From: JACVRW01 sp034664125
GTDB taxonomy: Bacteria; Actinomycetota; Thermoleophilia; Solirubrobacterales; Thermoleophilaceae
Direction: 5' to 3'
Length of the DNA stretch: 64,000 nt
Assembly (NCBI GenBank): GCA_034664125.1
Contig: JAXDIG010000029.1
Location: forward strand, 38,960-102,959
Shown here: positions 16,734 to 24,038 of the stretch, piece after piece
How positions within the stretch are numbered: position 1 is the stretch's first letter
How the letters are laid out: every line of letters starts with the position of its first letter
Notes under the pieces: generated by a model
Database searches by the model: none
Seen by the model: the letters and a program-made list of their open reading frames with translations, nothing else
Told to the model about the DNA's origin: nothing
Position numbers and translations under genes: made by a program

Positions 16734-16741
16734 GGCCCCGA
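16712..16741 (+). repeat. REP-like GC palindrome, copy 3
   Basis: It matches copy 1 at about 25 of 29 positions. It spans the last codons and stop of trmD and supplies the stem of the terminator at 16725-16746. Confidence 0.75.
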
Positions 16742-16746
16742 TTTTT
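16725..16746 (+). terminator. terminator-like hairpin after trmD
   Basis: GGGGC (16725-16729) pairs with GCCCC (16735-16739) across GTGAG and is followed by GATTTTT. The stop codon of trmD lies in the loop, so transcription may end here before rplS, which has its own promoter. Confidence 0.55.
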
Positions 16747-16763
16747 CTCGGCCTTGCCTCCGC

Positions 16764-16769
16764 TACCAT
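16764..16769 (+). promoter_or_regulatory. -10 box of rplS
   Basis: TACCAT predicts a start site near 16776, about 34 nt before ATG 16810. That makes the leader almost exactly the hairpin 16778-16803. Confidence 0.45.
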
Positions 16770-16777
16770 TCCGGCTC

Positions 16778-16803
16778 GCGCGACTGCCGCTCGGCGGTCG
16801 CGC
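16778..16803 (+). promoter_or_regulatory. strong hairpin at the 5' end of rplS mRNA
   Basis: GCGCGAC (16778-16784) pairs with GTCGCGC (16797-16803), and GCCG/CGGC continues the stem inside. It ends 6 nt before ATG 16810 and occupies the place of a ribosome site. It could act as a translation-control element of bL19, which is inference. Confidence 0.5.
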
Positions 16804-16809
16804 CTCTCT

Positions 16810-17523
16810 ATGTCCGGCGTCATCGAAAGCATCGAGCGTGCCCAGCTGCGGCGCGTGCCTGTGTTCCAGGCGGGCGACCGCGTGCGCGTGCACTTCCAGG
16901 TCGTGGAAGGCACCCGCCGCCGGACCCAGGTCTTCGAAGGGGTCGTGATCAAGCGCCAGGGCAGCGGGGCGCGCGAAACCTTCACGGTGCGCAAGCAGTC
17001 CTTCGGCGTAGGGGTCGAGCGCACGTTCCCGCTGCACTCGCCCAAGATCGAGAGGATCGAGGTCGCGGCGCGCGGCGACGTGCGGCGAGCCAAGCTCTAC
17101 TACCTGCGCGAGCGCGTCGGCCGTAGCGCCCGGGTGCGCGAGCGGCGCTGGAGCGGCGCCACCGACCAGGACGCCTTCGTCGAGGGCGCGATGCCCGCCG
17201 ACGACGCGGCCCGCCCAGGCGAGGAAGAGCTCGGGGAGGCGGCGGCCGCGGAGGAAGCGGCGGCCGCGGAAGCGCCCGAGGGCGAGGTCGCTGTGGAGGA
17301 TGCGCCTCCGGCGGAGACGGCTGACGAAGCGCCCCCGGCTGACGAAGCGCCCCCGGCTGACGAGGCGCCGGCTGACGACGCGCCCCCGGCTGACGAGGCG
17401 CCGGCTGACGACGCGCCCGCTCGCGAGGCGCCCGCTGACGAGGCGCCCGCCGACGAGCCGTCCGAGGACGAGCCGCCGGCGGACGAGCCTTCCGACGAGT
17501 CGCGCGAGCAGCCCTCGAGCTAA
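16810..17523 (+). CDS. rplS: 50S ribosomal protein bL19 with 124-residue acidic repeat tail
   Basis: Residues 1 to about 113 are a complete bL19 (RVPVFQAGDRVRVHFQVVEG, VFEGVVIKRQGSG, FPLHSPKIERIEVAARGDVR, AKLYYLRERVG). Residues 114-237 are an extension of Ala, Pro, Glu and Asp that begins with EEA runs and becomes a DEAPPA/DEAPAD repeat encoded by imperfect 18- and 15-bp units around 17329-17460. Typical bL19 is 115-120 residues. The start is ATG 16810. The stop is directly followed by lepB. Confidence 0.95.
   Translation: MSGVIESIERAQLRRVPVFQAGDRVRVHFQVVEGTRRRTQVFEGVVIKRQGSGARETFTVRKQSFGVGVERTFPLHSPKIERIEVAARGDVRRAKLYYLRERVGRSARVRERRWSGATDQDAFVEGAMPADDAARPGEEELGEAAAAEEAAAAEAPEGEVAVEDAPPAETADEAPPADEAPPADEAPADDAPPADEAPADDAPAREAPADEAPADEPSEDEPPADEPSDESREQPSS
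17329..17460 (+). repeat. in-frame tandem repeat coding the bL19 tail
   Basis: Units like GCTGACGAAGCGCCCCCG recur with small changes, giving DEAPPA/DEAPAD peptide repeats. Such tracts can change copy number by slippage without losing frame. Confidence 0.85.
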
Positions 17524-18159
17524 GTGTCTCCGCGGCTTCTCCCGCGCAGGGCGACGCGCACCAAGCAGAAGGGCGCCGGTGGGTCGCTCGTCGAACTGGT
17601 CACGATCGTGGCCGTCGCGCTTGGTCTGGCCCTCGGGATCCAGGCGTTCCTCGTGAAGCCGTTCCGCATTCCGAGCGAGTCGATGGTCCCGACCCTTCAG
17701 ATCGGCCAGCGGGTCCTGGTGGACCGGATCAGCAAGAACTTCACCAGCTACGACCGCGGCGACGTGCTCGTCTTCAAGCCGCCGAAGGGCGCCGACCAGA
17801 ACAGCTGCGGCGTCCAGCACTCGGAGACAAGCGCCTGTCCGAAGCCCACCAAGGACCGCTCGGACACCAACTTCATCAAGCGCGTCGTGGCTGTGGGCGG
17901 CGACCGGGTCAAGGTGCTCGGCGGGTCCGTGTACGTGAACGGGAAACGCCAGAAGGAGCCCTTCGCCCGGCTCGACCCCTCGTGCGACATCTGCAACCTG
18001 CCGGACGAGATCCGCATTCCGAAGGGCTCGTATTTCATGATGGGCGACAACCGCGGGGCCAGCGCGGACAGCCGGGTGTGGGGGCCGATTCCGAAGGACT
18101 GGGTCATCGGACAGGCCTTCGCCACCTACTGGCCGCCGAAGAAGATCGGCACGCTCTAG
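17524..18159 (+). CDS. lepB: type I signal peptidase LepB
   Basis: LepB removes signal peptides from exported proteins at the outer face of the membrane. One membrane segment spans about residues 22-41. The catalytic serine is Ser53 in IPSESMVPTL and the general-base lysine is Lys119 in NFIKRVVAVGGD. Later boxes are YVNGKRQKEPF and YFMMGDNRGASADSRVWGPI. It starts at GTG 17524 immediately after the rplS stop. In the loop before Lys119, Cys95 and Cys105 could form a disulfide. Confidence 0.96.
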   Translation: MSPRLLPRRATRTKQKGAGGSLVELVTIVAVALGLALGIQAFLVKPFRIPSESMVPTLQIGQRVLVDRISKNFTSYDRGDVLVFKPPKGADQNSCGVQHSETSACPKPTKDRSDTNFIKRVVAVGGDRVKVLGGSVYVNGKRQKEPFARLDPSCDICNLPDEIRIPKGSYFMMGDNRGASADSRVWGPIPKDWVIGQAFATYWPPKKIGTL

Positions 18160-18182
18160 TCCACTTCCGCCGCTCGGCGACC

Positions 18183-18188
18183 TATTAT
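18183..18188 (+). promoter_or_regulatory. -10 box of rnhB
   Basis: TATTAT, one base from consensus TATAAT, ends 9 nt before GTG 18198. Confidence 0.55.
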
Positions 18189-18197
18189 CGCCGCCAC

Positions 18198-18944
18198 GTG
18201 GGCACGTCGCCGAGCGAGGACAACGAGCAGTCGCCACCGGTGGGTCGCCCGCCAGCGCAAGCCACGAGCGCGGCGCGCCGGGTGGCCCGCGCGCGCCGTC
18301 GTAAGACCAGCGGACGCCGTCTGTTCGCCTTCGATCGCGACCTCGGCTGTCGCTACGTCGCCGGCGCGGACGAGGCCGGCCGCGGGTCGCTCGCCGGGCC
18401 GCTGGTGGCCGCCGCCGTGCTGTTCGACCTCGAGCGGCTCACGCTGTCGGACCGCCGCGCGCTCAGCCGGCTGAACGACTCGAAGCAGCACACGGCCGAG
18501 ACACGTGAGGAGCTCTACCCGCTCGTGCTGCGCGCGGCGGCGCGCTCGGTGATCGTCTCCCGCTGCGTGCGCGGCATCGACGGGCGCGGCCTGCACAACA
18601 CCAACCTCGAGGCGCTGAGGACGGCTCTGCTCGGCGTGGCGCGCCACGGCAGCGTTTGTCTCGTCGACGGCTTCAACGTGCCGGAGTTCGGCTTCGAGCA
18701 GCGCGCGGTGATCGATGGCGACTGCCGTAGCGCCGCCATCGCTGCTGCCTCGGTGCTCGCCAAGGTCAGCCGCGACCGCTACATGCGCAAGGTCGCCGCC
18801 CGCCATCCCGACTGGGACTTCGAAACGAACGTGGGGTACTCCACGCCCGAGCACCGCGCGGCGATCGCCCAGCACGGCGTATCGCCGCTGCACCGGCTCT
18901 CGTTCCAGTCGATCGCCTACAACCAGCTGGCGCTCGAGGGCTAG
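18198..18944 (+). CDS. rnhB: ribonuclease HII
   Basis: RNase HII nicks RNA-DNA hybrids and single ribonucleotides in DNA. The catalytic pair is Asp58-Glu59 in GADEAGRGSLAGPLVAAAV. The later acidic site lies in LVDGFNVPEFGFEQRAVIDGD, and AAASVLAKVSRDRYM and VGYSTPEHRAAI are family blocks. An N-terminal basic extension of about 40 residues (rich in Arg and Ala) precedes the domain. The start GTG 18198 is supported by a -10 box. It is convergent with yraN. Confidence 0.95.
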   Translation: MGTSPSEDNEQSPPVGRPPAQATSAARRVARARRRKTSGRRLFAFDRDLGCRYVAGADEAGRGSLAGPLVAAAVLFDLERLTLSDRRALSRLNDSKQHTAETREELYPLVLRAAARSVIVSRCVRGIDGRGLHNTNLEALRTALLGVARHGSVCLVDGFNVPEFGFEQRAVIDGDCRSAAIAAASVLAKVSRDRYMRKVAARHPDWDFETNVGYSTPEHRAAIAQHGVSPLHRLSFQSIAYNQLALEG

Positions 18945-19031
18945 AACGGCGCCAGGCGCTGTGCGCCCGGCCCTGTAGGTCGGCGTCAGGCGGCGCCCGA
19001 GCGCTCGCTAGCGGTAGGGGCGGTGCTCGGC

Positions 19032-19430
19032 TCAGAAGGCGCCCTCCAAGTGGTCGATGCGCAGCAGCCGCCCGCGCTCGTCGAGCTCGACGCCGACCGC
19101 GTCGAAGCGCAGCTCGGGGCGCCAGGGCGCGTGGTCGCCGCGCTGGGCCAGCCACTCGCGCGCCAGCAGGCGCAGCCTGCGCTGCTTGCGCGGGCCGATG
19201 GCCGCGAACGGCCCGAGCTCGCTCCCGTGCTGCGCCGGGCTCGCGCGCGCGACCCTGGTCTTGACCTCGCAGAACACGAGGCAGCGCTGGTCGGCCGCCA
19301 CGATGTCCAGCTCGCCGTGGCGGGTGCGGAAGTTGGCGTCGAGCACCGTGAGCCCGCGCGCCTCGAGGTGCGTGCGCGCGAGCCGCTCGCCGGCGGCTCC
19401 GATGGTGCGGCGGGGGTCGGATCCGGCCAT
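19032..19430 (-). CDS. YraN/UPF0102 family nuclease-fold protein
   Basis: The 132-residue protein has the UPF0102 (YraN) fold. GAAGERLARTHLEARGLTVL opens the domain. FRTRHGELDIVAAD and LVFCEVKTR form the D-ExK restriction-endonuclease-like site. LRLLAREWLAQ and RFDAVGVEL close it. Its cellular role is not established. In Actinomycetota it is regularly found between rnhB and comM, as here. The start ATG 19430 has a TAGCGT box 7 nt upstream and is divergent from comM. Confidence 0.93.
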   Translation of the reverse strand: MAGSDPRRTIGAAGERLARTHLEARGLTVLDANFRTRHGELDIVAADQRCLVFCEVKTRVARASPAQHGSELGPFAAIGPRKQRRLRLLAREWLAQRGDHAPWRPELRFDAVGVELDERGRLLRIDHLEGAF

Positions 19431-19437
19431 GCCCGCG

Positions 19438-19443
19438 ACGCTA
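19438..19443 (-). promoter_or_regulatory. -10 box of yraN
   Basis: TAGCGT on the minus strand ends 7 nt before ATG 19430. Confidence 0.5.
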
Positions 19444-19522
19444 CGGAGGGCCCCGCGACACGTGTGCGACAGCCGTGACGAAAGAGTTACATCTGCGCGC
19501 CCACGGGTCACGCGCCCGGTCC

Positions 19523-19528
19523 TAGCGT
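19523..19528 (+). promoter_or_regulatory. -10 box of comM
   Basis: TAGCGT ends 7 nt before ATG 19536. It overlaps GTG 19527, so it favours the ATG as the true start. Confidence 0.5.
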
Positions 19529-19535
19529 GCGGGCC

Positions 19536-21053
19536 ATGCTCGCCTGCGTCACCACCTTCGCCCTCGAGGGCGTCTCCAGCCACGAGGTCACCGTCGAGGT
19601 GGACGTGCGGCGCGGGCTGTCGGCCTTCACGCTCGTCGGCCTGCCCGACCGCGCCGTGCGCGAGTCGCGCGAGCGGGTGCGCGCGGCGCTGCTCAACTCG
19701 GGCCTCGACTTCCCGCAGAAGCGCATCACCGTGAACCTGGCGCCCGCGCACGTGCGCAAGGAGGGGCCGAGCTTCGACCTCGGGATCGCGGTCGGCGTGC
19801 TGGCCGCGAGCGAGCAGGTGCCGCAGGAGTCGCTCGGCAGCTGCGCGCTGTGCGGGGAGCTGTCGCTCACCGGGGAGGTGCGCCCCGTGCGCGGCACGCT
19901 CGCGACCGCGCTCGGCGCACGCCGCTGCGGCTACCGCAGCCTGCTCGTGCCGGAGGACAACGCCCCGGAGGCGGCGCTGGTGGAGGAGATGGAGGTGCAC
20001 GGCATCCCGTCGCTGGCCCGGATCGCGGACCTTCTGCACGGGCGCTGGCTGCCGGAGCGCGCCATGCCGCCGGAGGCAGCGGCGGTGGAAGTGAGCGAGC
20101 GCCCCGACCTGGCGGACGTGCGCGGACAGGACGACGCCAAGCGGGCGCTCGAGATCGCGGCCGCCGGCGGCCACAACCTGTTGATGATCGGCCCGCCGGG
20201 GGCCGGCAAGACGATGCTCGCGCGGCGCCTGCCGGGGATGCTGCCGCCGCCCGGCTTCGAGGAGGCCCTCGAGATCACGCAGGTGCACAGCGCGGCGGGC
20301 ATCGGGGGCGGCAGGCTCGCCGCCGAGCGGCCCTTCCGCGCACCGCACCACACGATCTCGGCCCAGGGGCTCGTGGGCGGAGGGCACCGCCCGATGCCCG
20401 GCGAGATCACCCTTGCCCACCGCGGCGTGCTGTTCCTGGACGAGCTGCCGGAGTTCGGGCGGGCGGCGGTCGACGCGCTGCGCCAGCCGCTCGAGGACGG
20501 GCGCGTCACGATCATGCGCGGCCAGCGCGCGCTCGAGTTCCCGGCCAACGCGATGGTGGTGGCGGCCTGCAACCGCTGCCCGTGCGCGCGGCCACCGGAC
20601 CGCTGCTCCTGCAGCGCAACCGAGCTGGCGCGCTACCTGCGCCGCTTGAGCGGCCCGCTGCTCGATCGCATCGACCTCGTGTGCCAGGTGGAGCAGGCCG
20701 CGCCGCTCGAGCTGGTCGGAAAGCGCGACCGGCGCCGTCGCTCCGAGGCCGTGCGCAAGCGGGTGATGGCGGCCCGGCTGCGCCAGCAGAGCCGGCTGGC
20801 GGGCACGGGCGCGCTCTGCAACGGCGACATGGACGGGCGGCTGACCCGCAGGGAGGTTCCCCTCGACGCCTCGCTCACCACTCGCATGCTGGCCGCGCGC
20901 GACCGTCTCGACCTGAGCGGCCGCGGCCACGACCGCGTGCTGCGCGTGGCCCGCACCATCGCCGACCTGGACGGCCGCCAGGGGCTTCGGCAGGGCGACC
21001 TGGACGAGGCGCTCTCCTACCGCCTGGACGGCCGGGACCTGCTGGCGGCATGA
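19536..21053 (+). CDS. comM: ComM/YifB-type AAA+ ATPase (Mg-chelatase-like)
   Basis: ComM is a hexameric helicase that helps integrate incoming DNA during natural transformation. The N-terminal Lon-protease-like fold (about 1-175) contains GLSAFTLVGLPDRAVRESRERV. The AAA+ core has Walker A GPPGAGKTML, a Walker B VLFLDELPEF and a Cys-rich loop (CNRCPCARPPDRCSC). The C-terminal lid ends in SYRLDGRDLLAA. At 505 residues it is full length. The stop overlaps dprA (ATGA). The comM-dprA pair suggests DNA-uptake or recombination capability. Confidence 0.94.
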   Translation: MLACVTTFALEGVSSHEVTVEVDVRRGLSAFTLVGLPDRAVRESRERVRAALLNSGLDFPQKRITVNLAPAHVRKEGPSFDLGIAVGVLAASEQVPQESLGSCALCGELSLTGEVRPVRGTLATALGARRCGYRSLLVPEDNAPEAALVEEMEVHGIPSLARIADLLHGRWLPERAMPPEAAAVEVSERPDLADVRGQDDAKRALEIAAAGGHNLLMIGPPGAGKTMLARRLPGMLPPPGFEEALEITQVHSAAGIGGGRLAAERPFRAPHHTISAQGLVGGGHRPMPGEITLAHRGVLFLDELPEFGRAAVDALRQPLEDGRVTIMRGQRALEFPANAMVVAACNRCPCARPPDRCSCSATELARYLRRLSGPLLDRIDLVCQVEQAAPLELVGKRDRRRRSEAVRKRVMAARLRQQSRLAGTGALCNGDMDGRLTRREVPLDASLTTRMLAARDRLDLSGRGHDRVLRVARTIADLDGRQGLRQGDLDEALSYRLDGRDLLAA

Positions 21054-22216
21054 GCGCCTGCGACCCTTGCCTGCGCCGTGCCGTGCTCGTGGCGATGCTC
21101 GCCGCCCGGATCGCGGGGCTGCTCGACAGGCCGACCGGGCGCACGTCCGGCCTGCTGGCGCTGCCCGAGGCCGAGCTCGTTGCGGCGGTGGCGGGTCGCG
21201 GCCAGCGGGCCGAGTCGGTGCTCGAGGCGCTGGAGGCACGCGACATGCGTGCGGACCGGCGCGCCTGCGACCAGGCCGGCGTGGCACCGGTGTGCCGCCA
21301 CTCGGAGGCCTACCCGCCCTTGCTCGAGGAGCTGACGGACGCACCGGCGGTCCTGTTCGTGACCGGGCGCGCGGAGGCGCTCGCCACGCTGCGCGAGGAG
21401 CCCTCGGTCGCGATCGTGGGCACCCGCAACCCGAGCCCCTACGGCCGGGAGGTGGCCCACGCGCTCGGCCGCGGGCTGGGAGCGGCCGGCGTGCCCGTTG
21501 TCAGCGGGCTGGCCCTCGGGATCGACGCGACGGCGCACCGCGGGTGCCTCGCCGGAGCCGGGCTGCCGGTGGCGGTGCTCGCCTGCGGTCCCGACGTGGC
21601 CTACCCGCGCCGCCACCACGCCCTTCACCGGGAGGTGCGCCGGCACGGGCTCGTGGTTTCGGAGCTGCCGCCCGGCACCCGCCCGTTTCGCTGGAGCTTT
21701 CCGGCTCGCAACCGCATCATGGCCGGGTTGGCGCGCATGACCGTGGTCGTCGAGGCCGCGGATCCGAGCGGCAGCCTGATCACGAGCGACTTCGCGCGCG
21801 ACCTGGGCCGTTCGGTCGCCGCCGTGCCGGGGCACGTGACATCGCGGGTCGCGCGCGGCACGAACGGGCTGCTGCGCGACGGCGCCGTGCCGATCACGGG
21901 CCCCGAGGACGTGCTCGACGAGCTGTTCGGGGCGGGGGCGCGGCAGGTCCCTCCGGCCGCCGAGGCGCCTCCACCGGAGCCCGACGACGCGCTGCTGCGC
22001 CGCGTCCTGGGCGCAGCCGAGCGCAACCAGTCGGTGGGCGCCATAGCCGCGGAGACGGGCACTAGCGTGGCCACGGCCCGAGCGGCCCTCGGCCGGCTCG
22101 AGTCGGAGGGCTACCTGGTGCGCCGGGACCTGGGCGGGTGGGAGCGGGCGCTGGGCGGGGCGACCGCTCCCGGCGGCGGGGCAACCGCGACCGGGGGAGG
22201 TGAGAACGGGCGCTAG
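21050..22216 (+). CDS. dprA: DNA-processing protein DprA
   Basis: DprA loads RecA on incoming single-stranded DNA. The Rossmann-like core has VAIVGTRNPSPYGREVA, VSGLALGIDATAHRGCL, YPRRHHALHREV, FPARNRIMAGLA and DPSGSLITSDFA. A C-terminal winged-helix domain (about 310-370) begins after a Pro/Glu linker with RVLGAAERNQSVGAIAAETG. The final 20 residues are a Gly/Ala/Thr tail. The start overlaps comM by 4 bp. Confidence 0.96.
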   Translation: MSACDPCLRRAVLVAMLAARIAGLLDRPTGRTSGLLALPEAELVAAVAGRGQRAESVLEALEARDMRADRRACDQAGVAPVCRHSEAYPPLLEELTDAPAVLFVTGRAEALATLREEPSVAIVGTRNPSPYGREVAHALGRGLGAAGVPVVSGLALGIDATAHRGCLAGAGLPVAVLACGPDVAYPRRHHALHREVRRHGLVVSELPPGTRPFRWSFPARNRIMAGLARMTVVVEAADPSGSLITSDFARDLGRSVAAVPGHVTSRVARGTNGLLRDGAVPITGPEDVLDELFGAGARQVPPAAEAPPPEPDDALLRRVLGAAERNQSVGAIAAETGTSVATARAALGRLESEGYLVRRDLGGWERALGGATAPGGGATATGGGENGR

Positions 22217-22227
22217 CTGGGGCTGCC

Positions 22228-22233
22228 TATCCT
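22228..22233 (+). promoter_or_regulatory. -10 box of thiD
   Basis: TATCCT ends 8 nt before GTG 22242, supporting that start over upstream in-frame codons. Confidence 0.5.
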
Positions 22234-22241
22234 GGCGGGCC

Positions 22242-23060
22242 GTGACTCGCCTGCCTCCACCACGACTGCTCACCATCGCCGGGTCCGATTCGGGCGGCGG
22301 CGCGGGCATCCAGGCCGACCTGAAGGCGTTCGCGCGCTGCGGCGTGCACGGCATGAGCGCGATCACGGCGATCACCGCCCAGAACACGGTGGCGGTCACG
22401 GATGTCTACCCGCTGCCCCCGGAGGCGATCGTCGCGCAGGTCCGCGCCGTCGTCGAGGACATCGGCGTCGACGCCGTCAAGATCGGCATGCTCGGCACGC
22501 GCGAGGCGATCGCGGCCGTCGACCGCGCGCTCGACCTGCTCGGCGCCGTCCCGGTGGTGCTCGATCCGGTGATGGTGGCCGAGAGCGGCGCCCGGCTGCT
22601 CGACCAGGACGCCGAGGAGGCGCTGCGCACGCGGCTGCTGCCCCGGATCACGGTGGTCACGCCCAACCTGCCCGAGGCGCGCGTGCTCGCCGGCACGAAA
22701 GACACCGGCGCCGAGGGCCCCGGCGAGGCAGAGGCGCTCGCACGCGCGATCCACGCGCTCGGCCCGGACGTCGTGGTCGTCACGGGCGGGCACCGCGAAC
22801 ACGCGGGCGATCTCTTCTTCGACGGCGAGCAGCTGGTGGAGATCCCCGGCGAGCGCCACCCCGATGGCGCCGCGCACGGCTCCGGTTGCACGCACTCCTC
22901 GGCGCTGGCGGCTCAGCTCGCGCTCGGCCTGGACCCGCTCGAGGCCGCCCGGCGGGCGAAGCGGATCGCTTCCGAGGCGGTACGCGACGGATTGCGTGGC
23001 CTCGGCGCTGGCGCCGGGCCGGTCGACGTGCTGGGGCTTGCCAGAGAGCACGAGTGCTAG
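22242..23060 (+). CDS. thiD: hydroxymethylpyrimidine/phosphomethylpyrimidine kinase ThiD
   Basis: ThiD phosphorylates HMP and HMP-phosphate in thiamine synthesis. LLTIAGSDSGGGAGIQADLK opens the ribokinase-like fold, ITAQNTVAV binds the pyrimidine, VLDPVMVAESGARLL and VTPNLPEA follow, and GAAHGSGCTHSSALAA holds the anion hole with the reactive cysteine. The product is 272 residues, normal size. No other thiamine gene is adjacent. No TPP riboswitch is seen upstream, and the transcript is probably leaderless. Confidence 0.95.
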   Translation: MTRLPPPRLLTIAGSDSGGGAGIQADLKAFARCGVHGMSAITAITAQNTVAVTDVYPLPPEAIVAQVRAVVEDIGVDAVKIGMLGTREAIAAVDRALDLLGAVPVVLDPVMVAESGARLLDQDAEEALRTRLLPRITVVTPNLPEARVLAGTKDTGAEGPGEAEALARAIHALGPDVVVVTGGHREHAGDLFFDGEQLVEIPGERHPDGAAHGSGCTHSSALAAQLALGLDPLEAARRAKRIASEAVRDGLRGLGAGAGPVDVLGLAREHEC

Positions 23061-23095
23061 CGCGCCTGGGTGGCCGGCGAACCACTGGGCGGTGG

Positions 23096-23101
23096 CATAA
23101 T
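23096..23101 (+). promoter_or_regulatory. -10 box before the 23141 gene
   Basis: CATAAT, one base from consensus, predicts a start near 23108 and a leader of about 33 nt for ATG 23141. Confidence 0.45.
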
Positions 23102-23140
23102 GGACCGGTCGCTGCACGAGGTCACATCAGATTCCTGCGC

Positions 23141-23374
23141 ATGAAGCCCGGCCACGGCGAGGTACTGCTGGCCGAGGGCGATACGGCGGTGCGCGAGCAG
23201 GAGGAGCACCTGATCGAGGAGTTCCGCCGCCAGCTCGACGAGGGCATGTGGGCCGCGGTGCCCACGACCAATGCGGGCAGTGGCCGCCGCGAGGCGCAGA
23301 TGGTCAAGGCCTACGGTGAGATCCCGGAGGGCGCCGACCGAGTGATCTTCTTCCCGCGCGCCTCGGGCGGCTGA
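23141..23374 (+). CDS. small conserved-looking protein of unknown function
   Basis: This 77-residue soluble protein opens MKPGHGEVLLAEGDTAVREQ, is helical and acidic in the first half, then has PTTNAGSGRREAQMVKAYGE and EIPEGADRVIFFPRASGG. I do not recognise the family. Codon use and composition look like neighbouring genes, and the order of residues is not that of a shadow frame. It is followed 10 bp later by another unknown gene, then ilvD, in one apparent operon. Confidence 0.65.
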   Translation: MKPGHGEVLLAEGDTAVREQEEHLIEEFRRQLDEGMWAAVPTTNAGSGRREAQMVKAYGEIPEGADRVIFFPRASGG

Positions 23375-23384
23375 GCGGAGCGCG

Positions 23385-24038
23385 ATGCTGCTGGCCCTGC
23401 TCGCCCTGGCCCTGATCGCCCTGGTGCTCGCCACGCCGATGATCGTGCGCGAGGCCGGTCGCCGGCGGGCGCGCCGTCAGGCCGCGAAGGCGGCCCGCGG
23501 CGGGTTCGACCTGCCGATGTACGACCCGGGCCGCGAGCGCCGCGCCGAGCAGCGCGCCCGCGAGCTGCTGCGCTCCTGCGTCAACGCCGAGGAGTGGGCG
23601 ATGTACCGGGACCTGGGCTTCATCCGGGTGGGCGGCAAGCACGCGCGGCGCGACGCCGACCACTCCGGCGGCGGCCCCGCCTACGCCTACCTGGTCTACG
23701 CGCACAAGCCGATCGTCGCCTACGTGCCCGGCAGCGGCCAGCTGCTGAGCGAGTACTGCGTCGAGTTTCCCGACATGACAGGCAGCGGCGGCCGTCATCG
23801 CCTGCCGGCGTCGGACGACGTCCTGGCCAAGTGGATGGCGCTCACATCCGACGAGGATCGCGTGATCCGCCGTGCGAACATGCACCTGGTCGGCCGCCAG
23901 CTCGACCCCGCGCGCGTCCGGCGCGACCTGTGGCGGCTCGCCGAATGGGAGCGCCGGCGCCAGCGCCGGCGCGAGGCCCCCAGCCGCAAGCAGTCGGCTC
24001 GGCCGAGTGCGCGCGAATCGAGTACCGGCAGCGAGTGA
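23385..24038 (+). CDS. membrane-anchored protein of unknown function
   Basis: The 217-residue protein has one N-terminal membrane segment (residues 2-20, LLALLALALIALVLATPMIV), then an Arg-rich cytoplasmic stretch. A globular part follows, containing LLRSCVNAEEWAMYRDLGFIRV, AYLVYAHKPIVAYVPGSGQLLSEYCVEFPD and a Lys/Arg-rich tail. I do not recognise the domain. The stop overlaps the ilvD start (GTGA), so it is likely co-translated with ilvD, though a link to branched-chain amino acids is not evident. Confidence 0.75.
   Translation: MLLALLALALIALVLATPMIVREAGRRRARRQAAKAARGGFDLPMYDPGRERRAEQRARELLRSCVNAEEWAMYRDLGFIRVGGKHARRDADHSGGGPAYAYLVYAHKPIVAYVPGSGQLLSEYCVEFPDMTGSGGRHRLPASDDVLAKWMALTSDEDRVIRRANMHLVGRQLDPARVRRDLWRLAEWERRRQRRREAPSRKQSARPSARESSTGSE

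Noticed and set aside
18948..18967. Terminator between convergent rnhB and yraN
   Set aside because: GGCGC/GCGCC can pair over 10 nt, but there is no T-run and such short GC stems occur by chance here.
21017..22399. A 460-codon minus-strand frame opposite dprA
   Set aside because: Composition is that of a GC-driven shadow and dprA on the plus strand has all expected motifs.
23100..23144. A 14-codon leader peptide frame overlapping the 23141 start
   Set aside because: Its ATG overlaps the probable -10 box CATAAT, so it would not be transcribed. It has no attenuator features.
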